A DNA stretch of 31,458 nt from DASXAQ01 sp036406615 (lineage in GTDB: Bacteria; Actinomycetota; UBA4738). The notes under the pieces are model-generated. The model had not been told where the DNA came from and ran no database searches. It saw only the letters and a list, made by a program, of their open reading frames with translations. The stretch spans positions 1 through 31,458 of the forward strand of contig DASXAQ010000049.1 of NCBI GenBank assembly GCA_036406615.1, given 5' to 3'. Below, piece by piece: positions 13,381 through 21,068 of the stretch (position 1 is the stretch's first letter; each line of letters opens with the position of its first letter). The position numbers and the translations under genes are program-made.

Positions 13381-15079
13381 CGTGCCCGCGGGTCCCGCGC
13401 AGGCGGTCGCGCACGAACACGGCGGCCACGCCCCGCTTCGAACGGAGCGCAAGCGGCGCAGGCCGTCCGGCGAGCCGCCGCCGCTTCCCCGTCACCTGCG
13501 CCGCAGCGGGAAGTTCTGGCTGTGGTCCCTGATCGGGATGCTCGCGCTCTTCGTGCTGCTCGGGTTCGTCAAGCCGACGGACTTCGCGATGGAGCACCTG
13601 GACATCTGGGTGTTGCAGCGGTTCGAGGACCTCCGGACTCCCTGGCTGACCCGGCTGGCGCGCGGCGTCAACACGCTCGCGTCGGCGAACATGAACCTGG
13701 CGCTGCGGTGGGCCACCATCATCGTGCTGGTGGCGTTCCGCCGGTGGCGGCACCTGGCCGTGTTCGTCGGCGCGGTGCTGGTCGTCGGCTGGTTCGGGAC
13801 GACGCTCACCGAGATCCTGGGCCGCGCGCGGCCGTTCGACATCACGATCATCGGGACCTGGCAGGGGTTCTCGAGCCCATCGGCACCGGTCATGTCGCTG
13901 TCCGCGACCCTGGTCGGGATGGGGTTCGCGTTGATCCCGGACGGGCTGTGGCGCGCGCGGTACCTGTGGGCGAGCGACGTGCTGATCGCCCTGGTCGGCC
14001 TGTCGCGCATCTACCTGGGCGTCGATCATCCGAGCGACGTCGTCTTCGGCGTCGTGTTCGGGATGGGGACCATGGTGCTGGCCTTCCGGTTCTTCTGCCC
14101 CGAGGAGGCCTTCCCCGTCACCTACCACCGTGGCAAGACGGCGCACCTGGACGTCGGCGGCGCGCGGGGCGAGGCCATCAAGCGGGCGGTGGCCGACCAG
14201 CTGGGCCTTCGGATCCTCGACATGAAGCCGTTCGGCACGTCGGCGTCGGGCGGGTCGACGCCGCTTCGGGTCACCATCGCGGGCGAGGAGGACGGCGACG
14301 TCACGTATCTGTTCGCGAAGCTGTACGCGTCGAACCACCTGCGGGCGGACCGGAACTACAAGTTCGCGCGCACCATCCTGTACGGGCGCCTGGAGGACGA
14401 GCAGCCGTTCTCGTCGGTGCGCCAGCTCGTGCAGTACGAGGACTACATGCTGCGATTCTTCAGCGACGCGGGCGTCCCGGCGCCGGCCAGCTACGGGTTC
14501 GTCGAGATCACGCCCGAGCGCGAGTACGTGATCCTGATGGAGTTCTTCGACGGGTCGAAGGAGATCAGCGACGTCCCGATCGACGACCGGGTCACCGATA
14601 CCGCGCTGTCGGTCGTGCGCAAGCTGTGGGACGCCGGCATCGCCCACCGGGACGTGAAGCCGGGCAACATCCTGGTCCGCGACGACGAGGCGTTCCTGAT
14701 CGACGTCGCGTTCGCCGAGATCCGGCCCTCGCCGTGGCGCCAGGCGGTGGACCTGGCGAACATGATGCTGGTCCTCGGCATGTACGGGGAGCCCAAACGC
14801 GTGTATGACCGGGCGCTGCGCCTGTTCACGCCCGAGGAGCTCGGCGAGGCGTTCTCGGCCACGCGCGGCGTGGCGAGCCCGTCGCAGCTTCGAGGCGAGC
14901 TGAAGCGGATCGGCCGCGACGTCCTCGGCGAGTACCGGGCCATGGCGCCCGCCTACCCGACGGTGTCGATCCAGCGATGGAGCATCCGTCGCATCGCCGT
15001 CACCCTGTGGACGCTGTTCCTCATCGTCCTCGGCATCGTGCTCGCGCTGTCGAACCTGCAGGGGGCCGGGCTGCTGTGA
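13370..15079 (+). CDS. Degenerate PAP2 membrane domain fused to a protein-kinase-like domain
   Basis: This 569-residue protein starts at a TTG 7 nt after GGAGGAG (13356-13362), overlapping the previous gene by 11 nt. Residues 45-250 form a six-helix PAP2 core. It retains GRARP (151-155) and SRIYLGVDHPSD (212-223), but the K-x6-RP lysine is T147 and the PSGH box reads PSAP (170-173), so the catalytic histidine is lost. Residues 280-500 are kinase-like, with candidate lysine K317 (LFAKLY), HRDVKPGN (H426, D428, N433) and metal Asp D445 in IDVAFAE. A final helix (about 540-562) anchors the C-terminus. The kinase looks active and the phosphatase looks dead. Its substrate may be a lipid carrier or a protein. 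Confidence 0.8.
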   Translation: MGVDVPAGPAQAVAHEHGGHAPLRTERKRRRPSGEPPPLPRHLRRSGKFWLWSLIGMLALFVLLGFVKPTDFAMEHLDIWVLQRFEDLRTPWLTRLARGVNTLASANMNLALRWATIIVLVAFRRWRHLAVFVGAVLVVGWFGTTLTEILGRARPFDITIIGTWQGFSSPSAPVMSLSATLVGMGFALIPDGLWRARYLWASDVLIALVGLSRIYLGVDHPSDVVFGVVFGMGTMVLAFRFFCPEEAFPVTYHRGKTAHLDVGGARGEAIKRAVADQLGLRILDMKPFGTSASGGSTPLRVTIAGEEDGDVTYLFAKLYASNHLRADRNYKFARTILYGRLEDEQPFSSVRQLVQYEDYMLRFFSDAGVPAPASYGFVEITPEREYVILMEFFDGSKEISDVPIDDRVTDTALSVVRKLWDAGIAHRDVKPGNILVRDDEAFLIDVAFAEIRPSPWRQAVDLANMMLVLGMYGEPKRVYDRALRLFTPEELGEAFSATRGVASPSQLRGELKRIGRDVLGEYRAMAPAYPTVSIQRWSIRRIAVTLWTLFLIVLGIVLALSNLQGAGLL

Positions 15080-15636
15080 CGCGCGGACACAACCGCCCCC
15101 TCCCGGCGCGCCTGATCGTGACCGCAGCCCTGGTGGCATCCGTGGCCGCGGCGTGCGGCCCGCAGGCGGCCCAGCAGGTGGCCGACGTGCCGAACTGCCG
15201 CGCGGACAACAACTCGCTCATCCTGATGGCGCAGGCCGTGCCCAGCGCTTCCGAGATCCCGTGCATCCAGGCATTGCCCGCCGGATGGACGTTCCGGTCC
15301 CTCGACGTGCGAAGCGGGACGGCGCGGTTCTGGCTCAGCTCGGATCGGGCAGGCACCAACGCCCTGGAGGTCGTGCTGACGGCCTCGTGCCGCCGATCGG
15401 GGACGCCGATCCCGTACGACGAGCCGGAGGTGTCCGTGTACCAGGTGGTCGATACGCTGACGCCCCGGTACCGGGGGGACCGGGCCTACGTGTTCGACAG
15501 CGGGTGCATCGTGTACCGGTTCGACTTCCCTCCAAGAAATCTCACCGTGTTCACCACCGACGCGATCAGCGCCGTCGGCACGATCTCGCGCGAGCGCCTC
15601 GAGAAGTACGTCGCGTCCCTGGGGTTCGATCTGTGA
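15076..15636 (+). CDS. Small lipoprotein of unknown function
   Basis: This 186-residue protein has a basic N-terminus, a hydrophobic core and lipobox AAAC with C27 as the lipidation site. The mature part contains four cysteines that could form two disulfides (NCRADN, PCIQAL, SCRRSG, GCIVYR), consistent with an extracytoplasmic location. I do not recognise a family. Its GTG overlaps the stop of the PAP2-kinase gene, and its stop overlaps the start of the PAP2 gene (GTGA both times). It is therefore a fixed member of the operon and may be a periplasmic partner of the kinase/phosphatase pair. Confidence 0.75.
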   Translation: MTRGHNRPLPARLIVTAALVASVAAACGPQAAQQVADVPNCRADNNSLILMAQAVPSASEIPCIQALPAGWTFRSLDVRSGTARFWLSSDRAGTNALEVVLTASCRRSGTPIPYDEPEVSVYQVVDTLTPRYRGDRAYVFDSGCIVYRFDFPPRNLTVFTTDAISAVGTISRERLEKYVASLGFDL

Positions 15637-16322
15637 GAGGTGCCCGGCCACACGAACACGCGCTGCTGCTGAACGAGCGCCGCGATGTCATCCTTGCCGG
15701 CGCGCTGCTGGCGGCGGCGGTGGCGATGCTGGTGCTGATGGCGATCCCGGCGACGAAGGACGCGATCCAGCGGATCGACAACGCGTTCCTGCGGACGATG
15801 GTGGACTCGCGGTCCCAGCCGGTGACGTTCATCGCGAAGGTCTTCAACGTGCTCGGGCTGACGTTCGTGACGCTCCCCGTCCGCCTGGTGGTGGCCGGGT
15901 ACCTCGCCCTGAAGGCCCGGTGGTGGCACTTCGCGGCGTTCGTGTCGGCGATGGTGGCCTCGGAGCTGTGCATCGGCCCGATCAAGGCGATCTACGACCG
16001 CGCGCGGCCCCCGGGGTCGCTGGTCTCCACCACCGGCGCGTCGTTCCCGTCGGGACACGCGGTCGCTGCCAGCGTCACGGCGCTGGCCATCGTGATCGCC
16101 CTGTTCCCGCCGCGCCACCGCACGCTCTGGGGAGCCGTCGCGGTGACCTTCTCTTTGTTGATGGCCCTGTCGCGCGCGTACCTGGCGGCGCACTGGCTGT
16201 CGGATGCGATCACGGGCGTGCTGCTCGGCAGCGCGATCGCGCTCTGGTCCGCGATCGTCGTGCAGTGGGTCCGCGAACAGGTCGAACGCCGAAGGGCGCC
16301 TCCCGAACGCATCGCCGCCTGA
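15633..16322 (+). CDS. PAP2-family membrane phosphatase
   Basis: This 229-residue integral membrane phosphatase has an intact active site. Motif C1 is K118-x6-R125-P126, C2 is the FPSGH box with P139-S-G-H142, and C3 is S180-R181-x5-H187 with D191. Such enzymes remove phosphate from lipid phosphates such as undecaprenyl diphosphate or phosphatidate on the outer membrane face. There are six predicted helices. The GTG start overlaps the lipoprotein stop. It is the last gene of the operon; the convergent C45 gene ends 5 nt away. It contrasts with the dead PAP2 domain of the fusion protein, suggesting one catalytic and one structural or regulatory PAP2 unit. Confidence 0.9.
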   Translation: MRGARPHEHALLLNERRDVILAGALLAAAVAMLVLMAIPATKDAIQRIDNAFLRTMVDSRSQPVTFIAKVFNVLGLTFVTLPVRLVVAGYLALKARWWHFAAFVSAMVASELCIGPIKAIYDRARPPGSLVSTTGASFPSGHAVAASVTALAIVIALFPPRHRTLWGAVAVTFSLLMALSRAYLAAHWLSDAITGVLLGSAIALWSAIVVQWVREQVERRRAPPERIAA

Positions 16323-16327
16323 GTTCC

Positions 16328-17461
16328 CTAGGCGAAGCGGTACGGCTGCGCCGTCGAGTTGCAGGGGTTGCCGCGGCCGAACTCGATCTCGCCGTCGGTC
16401 AGGTCCGACACGCACCAGAACACGGTCTTGCTCTGTGCGCCGGCGGCGGGGTCCGGATGGCGGCAGACCGAATCCGGCGCGCCGGTGTGATCCGACAGCA
16501 TGTCGCGCAGCCCATCCGTGGTGATCTTTCCGGCCGGCGCCTCCGCCAGCATCCGGCAGGCCTCGCGGTACCGGGCATCCGAGCGACCCGCGTACTCGTG
16601 GTCGCCCTCGAACTCGAGCATGTCGGGGTGCACGTAGTGGTTGGTGTGCGCCAGCAGGCCACGTTCGTCGGGCCGCGTGACGGCCGCCGACGTGGCCGAA
16701 CCCTCCACGTTCACGACACCCTGCGTGGCGTGTGCGAACACCCAGTTGTAGGAGGAGGCCCGCTCGGGATGCAGCGCCGCCCGCATCGCGTCATCGGGCG
16801 TGCGCCGCGTCAGGCAGTCGCGAACCTGGAGGAGCCGTGGGATGCCCACGCGCTCGTCGTTCGGCGCGAGCTCGTTGCCGCCGAGCCACAGCCCGGCATC
16901 GTTCCATCCCACGCTGATCCACGGCCCGATCCCGAGGGTGAACACCACCGGCTCGCCGTCGACGCGCCACTCGATGGCGACGGTGCCCGGCTCCTCGGTG
17001 GGCGCCAGGTCGTTGTTGTGCGCCGCCAGGACGTGGCCCGACGCGGAAGCAGGCGCGACCGCGATCAGGTCCGAACAGCGCCCCCTCGCGGCGGCGGCGT
17101 ACGGCTCGTACCAGATCTCCTCGATCGAGTGCGCGAACAGGGTCAGCGGGTCGACGCCCGCCGCCGCGGCCACGCCGTCCATCTCCTCGACGACCCAGGG
17201 CAGGTGGCGCTGCGTCACCGTTCGATACTGCGCGGCCAGCGCGAGCTGCTGATCGAACGTCCGCCCCGACGGCAGCGATACCGGAGGGGACTCGACGGCC
17301 TCGCGCACGGTCTGGGCAACGGCCTCCCCGATCTGCTCCCCCACCTGCCGGTGCGAACCGGCGACGCGGATGATCGGGACGGGGTGCGGGACGGCCGTCG
17401 TCGGAAGCGACGCCGCGCCATTCGGTCTCGCCGACGCGCTCGAAGCCGCCGCCGCGCTCAT
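16328..17461 (-). CDS. C45-type Ntn hydrolase (acyl-CoA:6-APA acyltransferase-like)
   Basis: This 377-residue protein has the layout of family C45/AAT. An N-terminal pro-segment is followed by the autocleavage site Gly-x-Cys: RGRCSDLIAV, with C129 as the expected new N-terminal nucleophile. After it come GHVLAAHNNDL, the WISVGWNDAGLWLGGNEL segment, the SSYNWVFAH motif and LLAHTNHYVHPDM, all typical of the penicillin acyltransferase-like fold. Bacterial members hydrolyse or transfer acyl amides; some act on peptides or acyl-homoserine-type compounds. The substrate is unknown. There is no signal peptide, so it is probably cytoplasmic. It is convergent with the PAP2 gene and close to pdxH. Confidence 0.85.
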   Translation of the reverse strand: MSAAAASSASARPNGAASLPTTAVPHPVPIIRVAGSHRQVGEQIGEAVAQTVREAVESPPVSLPSGRTFDQQLALAAQYRTVTQRHLPWVVEEMDGVAAAAGVDPLTLFAHSIEEIWYEPYAAAARGRCSDLIAVAPASASGHVLAAHNNDLAPTEEPGTVAIEWRVDGEPVVFTLGIGPWISVGWNDAGLWLGGNELAPNDERVGIPRLLQVRDCLTRRTPDDAMRAALHPERASSYNWVFAHATQGVVNVEGSATSAAVTRPDERGLLAHTNHYVHPDMLEFEGDHEYAGRSDARYREACRMLAEAPAGKITTDGLRDMLSDHTGAPDSVCRHPDPAAGAQSKTVFWCVSDLTDGEIEFGRGNPCNSTAQPYRFA

Positions 17462-17486
17462 GCCGGCATTGTGGCAGGTCCCGGCC

Positions 17487-18047
17487 TCAGGGCGACAGCC
17501 GCTCGATGCGCCACCCGTTGCCGTCCCTCGTGTAGCACACCCGGTCGTGCAGCCGGCCCGGCCGGTTCATCCAGAACTCCACGACGTCGGGTTCGAGCAG
17601 GTACCCGCCCCAGTGCGGCGGGCGCGGAACATCGCGGCCATCGAACTCCGCGACGCGGCGCGCGAACTCCGACTCCAGGACCTCCCGGCCGGGAATGACG
17701 GCGCTCTGCGTCGACGCCCACGCCGCCAGCTGGCTCTCACGCGGGCGCGTGGCGAAGTACGCATCGGACTCGGCCGTATCGACGCGCGCCGAGCGGCCGG
17801 TGACCCGGACCTGCCGCCCGAGCTCCGCCCAGTAGAAGGCGAGCCCGGCTCTCGGGTTCTCGGCGAGCTCCCGGCCCTTTCGGCTGTCGTAGTTGGTGTA
17901 GAAGACGAACCCGCGCCCGTCCACGCCCTTGAGCAGCACCATGCGAACCGACGGCGCGCCAGCGGCGTCGGCCGTGGCCAGGGCAACGGCGTCGGCGCGC
18001 GGCAGGCCGGCCGACAGCGCCTCGTCCCACCACCTCGCGAACTGCAC
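17487..18047 (-). CDS. pdxH: Pyridoxamine/pyridoxine 5'-phosphate oxidase PdxH (start codon unclear)
   Basis: This FMN enzyme makes pyridoxal 5'-phosphate. Diagnostic segments are VRMVLLKGVDGRGFVFYTNY, SRKGRELAENPRAGLAFYW, RPRESQLAAWASTQS and the C-terminal EFW...RLHDRVCYTRDGNGWRIERLSP, with R-L-H-D as the substrate loop. From GTG 18047 it is 186 residues, while the family is near 215. The missing N-terminal motif is found in frame just upstream, where codons read RGLDERLVDPDPLVQFARWW, matching GGLxxxDLxxDPLxxFxxW of E. coli PdxH. No ATG, GTG or TTG exists there. A TAGGCT -10 (18123-18118) sits 7 nt before in-frame GGG at 18110. The true N-terminus is therefore probably near 18110. Confidence 0.85.
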   Translation of the reverse strand: MQFARWWDEALSAGLPRADAVALATADAAGAPSVRMVLLKGVDGRGFVFYTNYDSRKGRELAENPRAGLAFYWAELGRQVRVTGRSARVDTAESDAYFATRPRESQLAAWASTQSAVIPGREVLESEFARRVAEFDGRDVPRPPHWGGYLLEPDVVEFWMNRPGRLHDRVCYTRDGNGWRIERLSP

Positions 18048-18116
18048 GAGGGGGTCGGGATCGACCAGGCGTTCGTCCAGGCCTCGCGTGTCCGCCGTCG
18101 CGACCTCCCCGTCGGG

Positions 18117-18123
18117 TAGCCTA
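18117..18123. promoter_or_regulatory. Overlapping divergent -10 elements of pdxH and the aminotransferase gene
   Basis: The 7-bp TAGCCTA gives TAGCCT on the plus strand (18117-18122) and TAGGCT on the minus strand (18123-18118). The plus promoter leaves a leader of about 30 nt carrying GAGGGG (18148-18153) before the ATG at 18159. The minus promoter is 7 nt from codon GGG 18110 in the pdxH frame. Both genes are PLP-related, so mutually exclusive firing could balance cofactor supply and use. Confidence 0.45.
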
Positions 18124-18158
18124 ACGGCGACCGAGCGCGTCCAGGACGAGGGGAACCC

Positions 18159-19343
18159 ATGGACCTACCGATCTCACAGACGATGCAGCAAGCCAGAGGC
18201 GCCATGTCCGCCTTCCTGGACTTCTTCGAACACACGCCGTGGGCCGAACGGATCGGCGACCCCGCGATCTGCGACTTCGTGGCCGGCAACCCCCAGGAGA
18301 TGCCGATTCCCGCCTTCGTCGAGGCGATCCGGGCCGCGGCCGTGCCGCAGGACCCCATGTGGTTCGCGTACGCGCAGGCGCAGCCGTCGGCGCTGTCCGC
18401 CGTCGCGCAGTCGCTTCGCGCCCGGACGGGCATCCCGTACGGGACGGAGCACATGACCGTCACCACCGGATCGTTCGGCGGCCTCGCCGTGTTGTTCGCG
18501 ACGCTGGCCGACCCCGGCGACGAGATCGCGTACCTCAGCCCGCCGTGGTTCTTCTACGCCGGCATGATCGCCGCCGCCGGCGCGACGCCGGTGCGCATCC
18601 CGCTGTCGCCGCCGCGATTCGACCTGGACGTCGACGCGGTGGCCGCCGCGATCACACCTCGGACGCGGGCGATCATCGTGAACACGCCCAACAACCCAAG
18701 CGGGCGCATCTACACGCCCGACGAATTGCAGCGACTGGCCGCCGTGCTGGCGGAGGCATCCGGCCGCAATGGGCGGCCGGTGTTCCTGATCGCCGACGAG
18801 TCCTACAACCGCATCGTGTTCGACGGCCGGACGTTCACGTCGCCGGCCACCGCGTACCGCGACACGTTCGTCGTCTACACGTACGGCAAGACGCTGCTCA
18901 CGCCGGGTGAGCGGATCGGCTACGTGGGCGTGCACCCCGAGATGGAGAATGCGACGACCATGCGCGAGGCCTTGTTCGGCGCGCAGGTCGTGCTCGGGTA
19001 CAAGTTCCCGAACCGAATCCTGCAGCACGCGATCGGCGACCTCGAAGCATTGTCGATCGACATCGACCATCTGCAGCACAAGCGCGACCGCATGGTGGAG
19101 GGCCTGCGCGAGATCGGGTTGGAGCTGGAGTCGCCGGAAGGGACCTTCTACCTGTTGCCGAAGGCGCCGACGGCCGACAGCCGCGCGTTCGTCGACCTGC
19201 TCGCCGCCCGGGACGTGTTCGTCCTTCCCGGCAGCACGGTCGAGCTTCCCGGGTACTTCCGGATCTCGTTGACCGCGACCGACGACATGATCGAGCGTTC
19301 GCTGCCCGGGTTCGCCGCCGCGTTCAAAGAGGCCACGGCCTAG
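18159..19343 (+). CDS. PLP-dependent aminotransferase, class I/II
   Basis: This 394-residue fold-type I aminotransferase binds PLP through the lysine in YTYGKTLLTPGERIGY. Other landmarks are the TTGSFGGLAVLF cofactor loop, NTPNNPSGRIY (Asn contacting the PLP ring), IADESYNRIVF (Asp to the ring nitrogen) and a C-terminal GYFRISL carrying the carboxylate-binding Arg. The length is normal for the aspartate/aromatic aminotransferase class. The donor and acceptor pair cannot be assigned. The ATG is preceded by GAGGGGAA. It is divergent from pdxH, which supplies its cofactor, with overlapping -10 elements. Confidence 0.92.
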   Translation: MDLPISQTMQQARGAMSAFLDFFEHTPWAERIGDPAICDFVAGNPQEMPIPAFVEAIRAAAVPQDPMWFAYAQAQPSALSAVAQSLRARTGIPYGTEHMTVTTGSFGGLAVLFATLADPGDEIAYLSPPWFFYAGMIAAAGATPVRIPLSPPRFDLDVDAVAAAITPRTRAIIVNTPNNPSGRIYTPDELQRLAAVLAEASGRNGRPVFLIADESYNRIVFDGRTFTSPATAYRDTFVVYTYGKTLLTPGERIGYVGVHPEMENATTMREALFGAQVVLGYKFPNRILQHAIGDLEALSIDIDHLQHKRDRMVEGLREIGLELESPEGTFYLLPKAPTADSRAFVDLLAARDVFVLPGSTVELPGYFRISLTATDDMIERSLPGFAAAFKEATA

Positions 19344-19367
19344 GTAGCGGAGGTTCCGGCGTCGGCG

Positions 19368-19373
19368 TACCCT
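19368..19373 (+). promoter_or_regulatory. -10 element of the Clp N-domain gene
   Basis: TACCCT ends 8 nt before the ATG at 19382, so the transcript is probably leaderless. A GGAGG further upstream (around 19349) is too distant to act as a Shine-Dalgarno. Confidence 0.4.
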
Positions 19374-19381
19374 CACGTGGG

Positions 19382-20173
19382 ATGTTCGAACGCTTCACGG
19401 ATCGCGCGCGGCGGGTGGTCGTGCTCGCCCAGGAAGAGGCCAGGCTCCTCAACCACAACTACATCGGCACCGAGCACCTGCTGCTCGGTCTGATCCACGA
19501 AGGCGACGGCATCGCGGCTCGCGCGCTGGAGGCGCTGGACATCTCCCTGAAGGAAGCGCAGCGACAGGTCCAGGAGATCATCGGCCGAGGAGCGGCGGAA
19601 CAGCCGAGCGGCCACATCCCGTTCACGCCGCGCGCGAAGAAGGTCCTGGAGCTCTCGCTGCGCGAAGCGCTGCAGCTCGGGCACAACTACATCGGCACCG
19701 AGCACATCCTGCTCGGGCTGATCCGCGAGGGCGAGGGCGTCGGGGCGCAGGTGCTGACCAAGCTCGGCGCCGACTTGAGCCGCGTGCGCGACCAGGTCAC
19801 CACGCTACTGGCAGGCATGGGGGTCGACGCCCCCAGTCGAGGGCGAGAGGCATATCAGGAGGGCGTCGTGGCCGGCGCGACGATCGCATGGGAGGGCGCC
19901 GAAGGCGCTCCGTCGGACGCGCCGCGGTGCTCGCGCTGCGGTGCCGACCTGGCCGAGCTCGGCCGGTACCGGACGATCGCCGTCCGCGAGCAGGCGGGCG
20001 ACGGCCGCACCGAGGTGCTGTTCGTGTACTGCGGGCGGTGCGGCTGCACGTTCGGCGCGCTGCCGACGACGTCGTCGGGTGCGGGCGACGAATCCGAAGA
20101 GGGCCGACGGAACGAGCCGGACGGCGCGGAGCCCGGCGAGGATCCGACCGGCACCGAGGGCCTGGACGCCTAG
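19382..20173 (+). CDS. Stand-alone ClpC-type N-terminal domain with C-terminal zinc ribbon
   Basis: This 263-residue protein has both Clp-N repeats of ClpC: residues 1-70 (MFERFTDRARRVVVLAQEEA, IGTEHLLLGLIHEGDGIAARAL) and 76-145 (FTPRAKKVLELSLREA, IGTEHILLGLIREGEGVGAQVL). It has no AAA+ module at all; true ClpC is about 820-850 residues. After a linker come C183/C186 and C217/C220, a four-cysteine zinc ribbon, then an acidic tail rich in E, D and G. In ClpC the N-domain recruits adaptors and phosphoarginine substrates. A free N-domain could compete for them or act as an adaptor itself. That role is inference; no partner is encoded nearby. Confidence 0.88.
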   Translation: MFERFTDRARRVVVLAQEEARLLNHNYIGTEHLLLGLIHEGDGIAARALEALDISLKEAQRQVQEIIGRGAAEQPSGHIPFTPRAKKVLELSLREALQLGHNYIGTEHILLGLIREGEGVGAQVLTKLGADLSRVRDQVTTLLAGMGVDAPSRGREAYQEGVVAGATIAWEGAEGAPSDAPRCSRCGADLAELGRYRTIAVREQAGDGRTEVLFVYCGRCGCTFGALPTTSSGAGDESEEGRRNEPDGAEPGEDPTGTEGLDA

Positions 20174-20174
20174 C

Positions 20175-20948
20175 CTAGGGCATCGCGTCGGCCCCGAGCG
20201 CTTCGGCGATGACCTCGGCGACGGCGGGCGACGGTTCGATCCCGAGCTCCAGGCGTACCACGTCGCGATACCGCCGGAACCGATCGATCGCGCACGAGAC
20301 GTTGCCCTCGGCCAGGTGCGCGCGTACCAGCAGGCGATTGGCGCTCTCCCGCAGCGGATCGGCCCGCACGGCAGCCTGCGCGGCTTCGATGGCGCCGGCG
20401 AACCGTTCGCGCGCGAGCAGATATGCGGACAACGCCTCCAGCGCGTGCAGGCGAAGCTGGCGGAACTGCTCGCGCGGCCATGTCACCCACTCGTCGTACC
20501 AGCCCGGCAGCAGCTCACGCGGGAGGCAGAGCCGGGCGCCCTCCGCGGCGCCGACCAGCGACGGATCGCGCAGGATCCTTCGCGCCACTCGCGACGTGAC
20601 GTCCAGGTCGACCAGCACGCCGCTGTCGACGCGCAGGCCCTCCGCGCTGGCGGCCACCACCTCCACGCCGGATTCGCGAAGCCGCCACAGGGCGGAGCGA
20701 AGGTTCGCCGCGGCACGCGACTCGGGCACGTTGGACCACAGGCTGCCGGCGACGAAGGCGCGCGCGGTCCACCGGCCCTGCAGCGCGAGGAACGCGATCA
20801 GGCGCTGCCCGCTGGCCGACGGGTGCACTCGCCGGCCGTCGAGCACCAGCTCGAACCCGTTCAGCAACTGCAGCAGCCCGCGGCCCGACTCGGAGCGCGG
20901 GTGCGCGTCGACCACGGCGACGCGAGCCTGTGTCGAGGCGTTCGCCAC
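20175..20948 (-). CDS. BTAD/SARP-type transcriptional regulator
   Basis: This 257-residue regulator has an OmpR-like winged HTH (about 25-115: LQLLNGFELVLDGRRV, RLIAFLALQGRWTARAFVAG, AAANLRSALWRLRES). A bacterial transcriptional activation domain of helical repeats follows (about 135-250: FRQLRLHALEALSAYLLARE, LRESANRLLVRAHLAEG, ELGIEPSPAV). This is the short SARP layout; such proteins activate antibiotic or stress genes in actinobacteria. The GTG at 20948 follows a GGGGGG tract by 7 nt, with a TACGCT -10 further up. The frame stays open further upstream into tRNA-Leu, which cannot be coding. It is convergent with the Clp-N gene; the two stop codons are 1 nt apart. Confidence 0.85.
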   Translation of the reverse strand: MANASTQARVAVVDAHPRSESGRGLLQLLNGFELVLDGRRVHPSASGQRLIAFLALQGRWTARAFVAGSLWSNVPESRAAANLRSALWRLRESGVEVVAASAEGLRVDSGVLVDLDVTSRVARRILRDPSLVGAAEGARLCLPRELLPGWYDEWVTWPREQFRQLRLHALEALSAYLLARERFAGAIEAAQAAVRADPLRESANRLLVRAHLAEGNVSCAIDRFRRYRDVVRLELGIEPSPAVAEVIAEALGADAMP

Positions 20949-20979
20949 CCAAGTACCCCCCAGGGAAGGATGCACGCGC

Positions 20980-20985
20980 AGCGTA
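20980..20985 (-). promoter_or_regulatory. -10 element of the BTAD regulator gene
   Basis: TACGCT on the minus strand, about 31 nt before the chosen GTG at 20948. An in-frame GTG lies only 4 nt after the hexamer, too near to be the leaderless start, which supports the downstream GTG. Confidence 0.35.
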
Positions 20986-21068
20986 TCCGCCCACCATGTG
21001 GCGGAGCTATTCCCCGATGGGGGAAGCATGTTCGAACCCCCGGATGGGGAGTCGCGCCGCGACGTTCG

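Noticed and set aside
13277..15139. 620-codon antisense frame opposite the PAP2-kinase gene
   Set aside because: It is rich in His, Arg, Gln and Asp with no motif, while the plus strand has kinase and PAP2 motifs.
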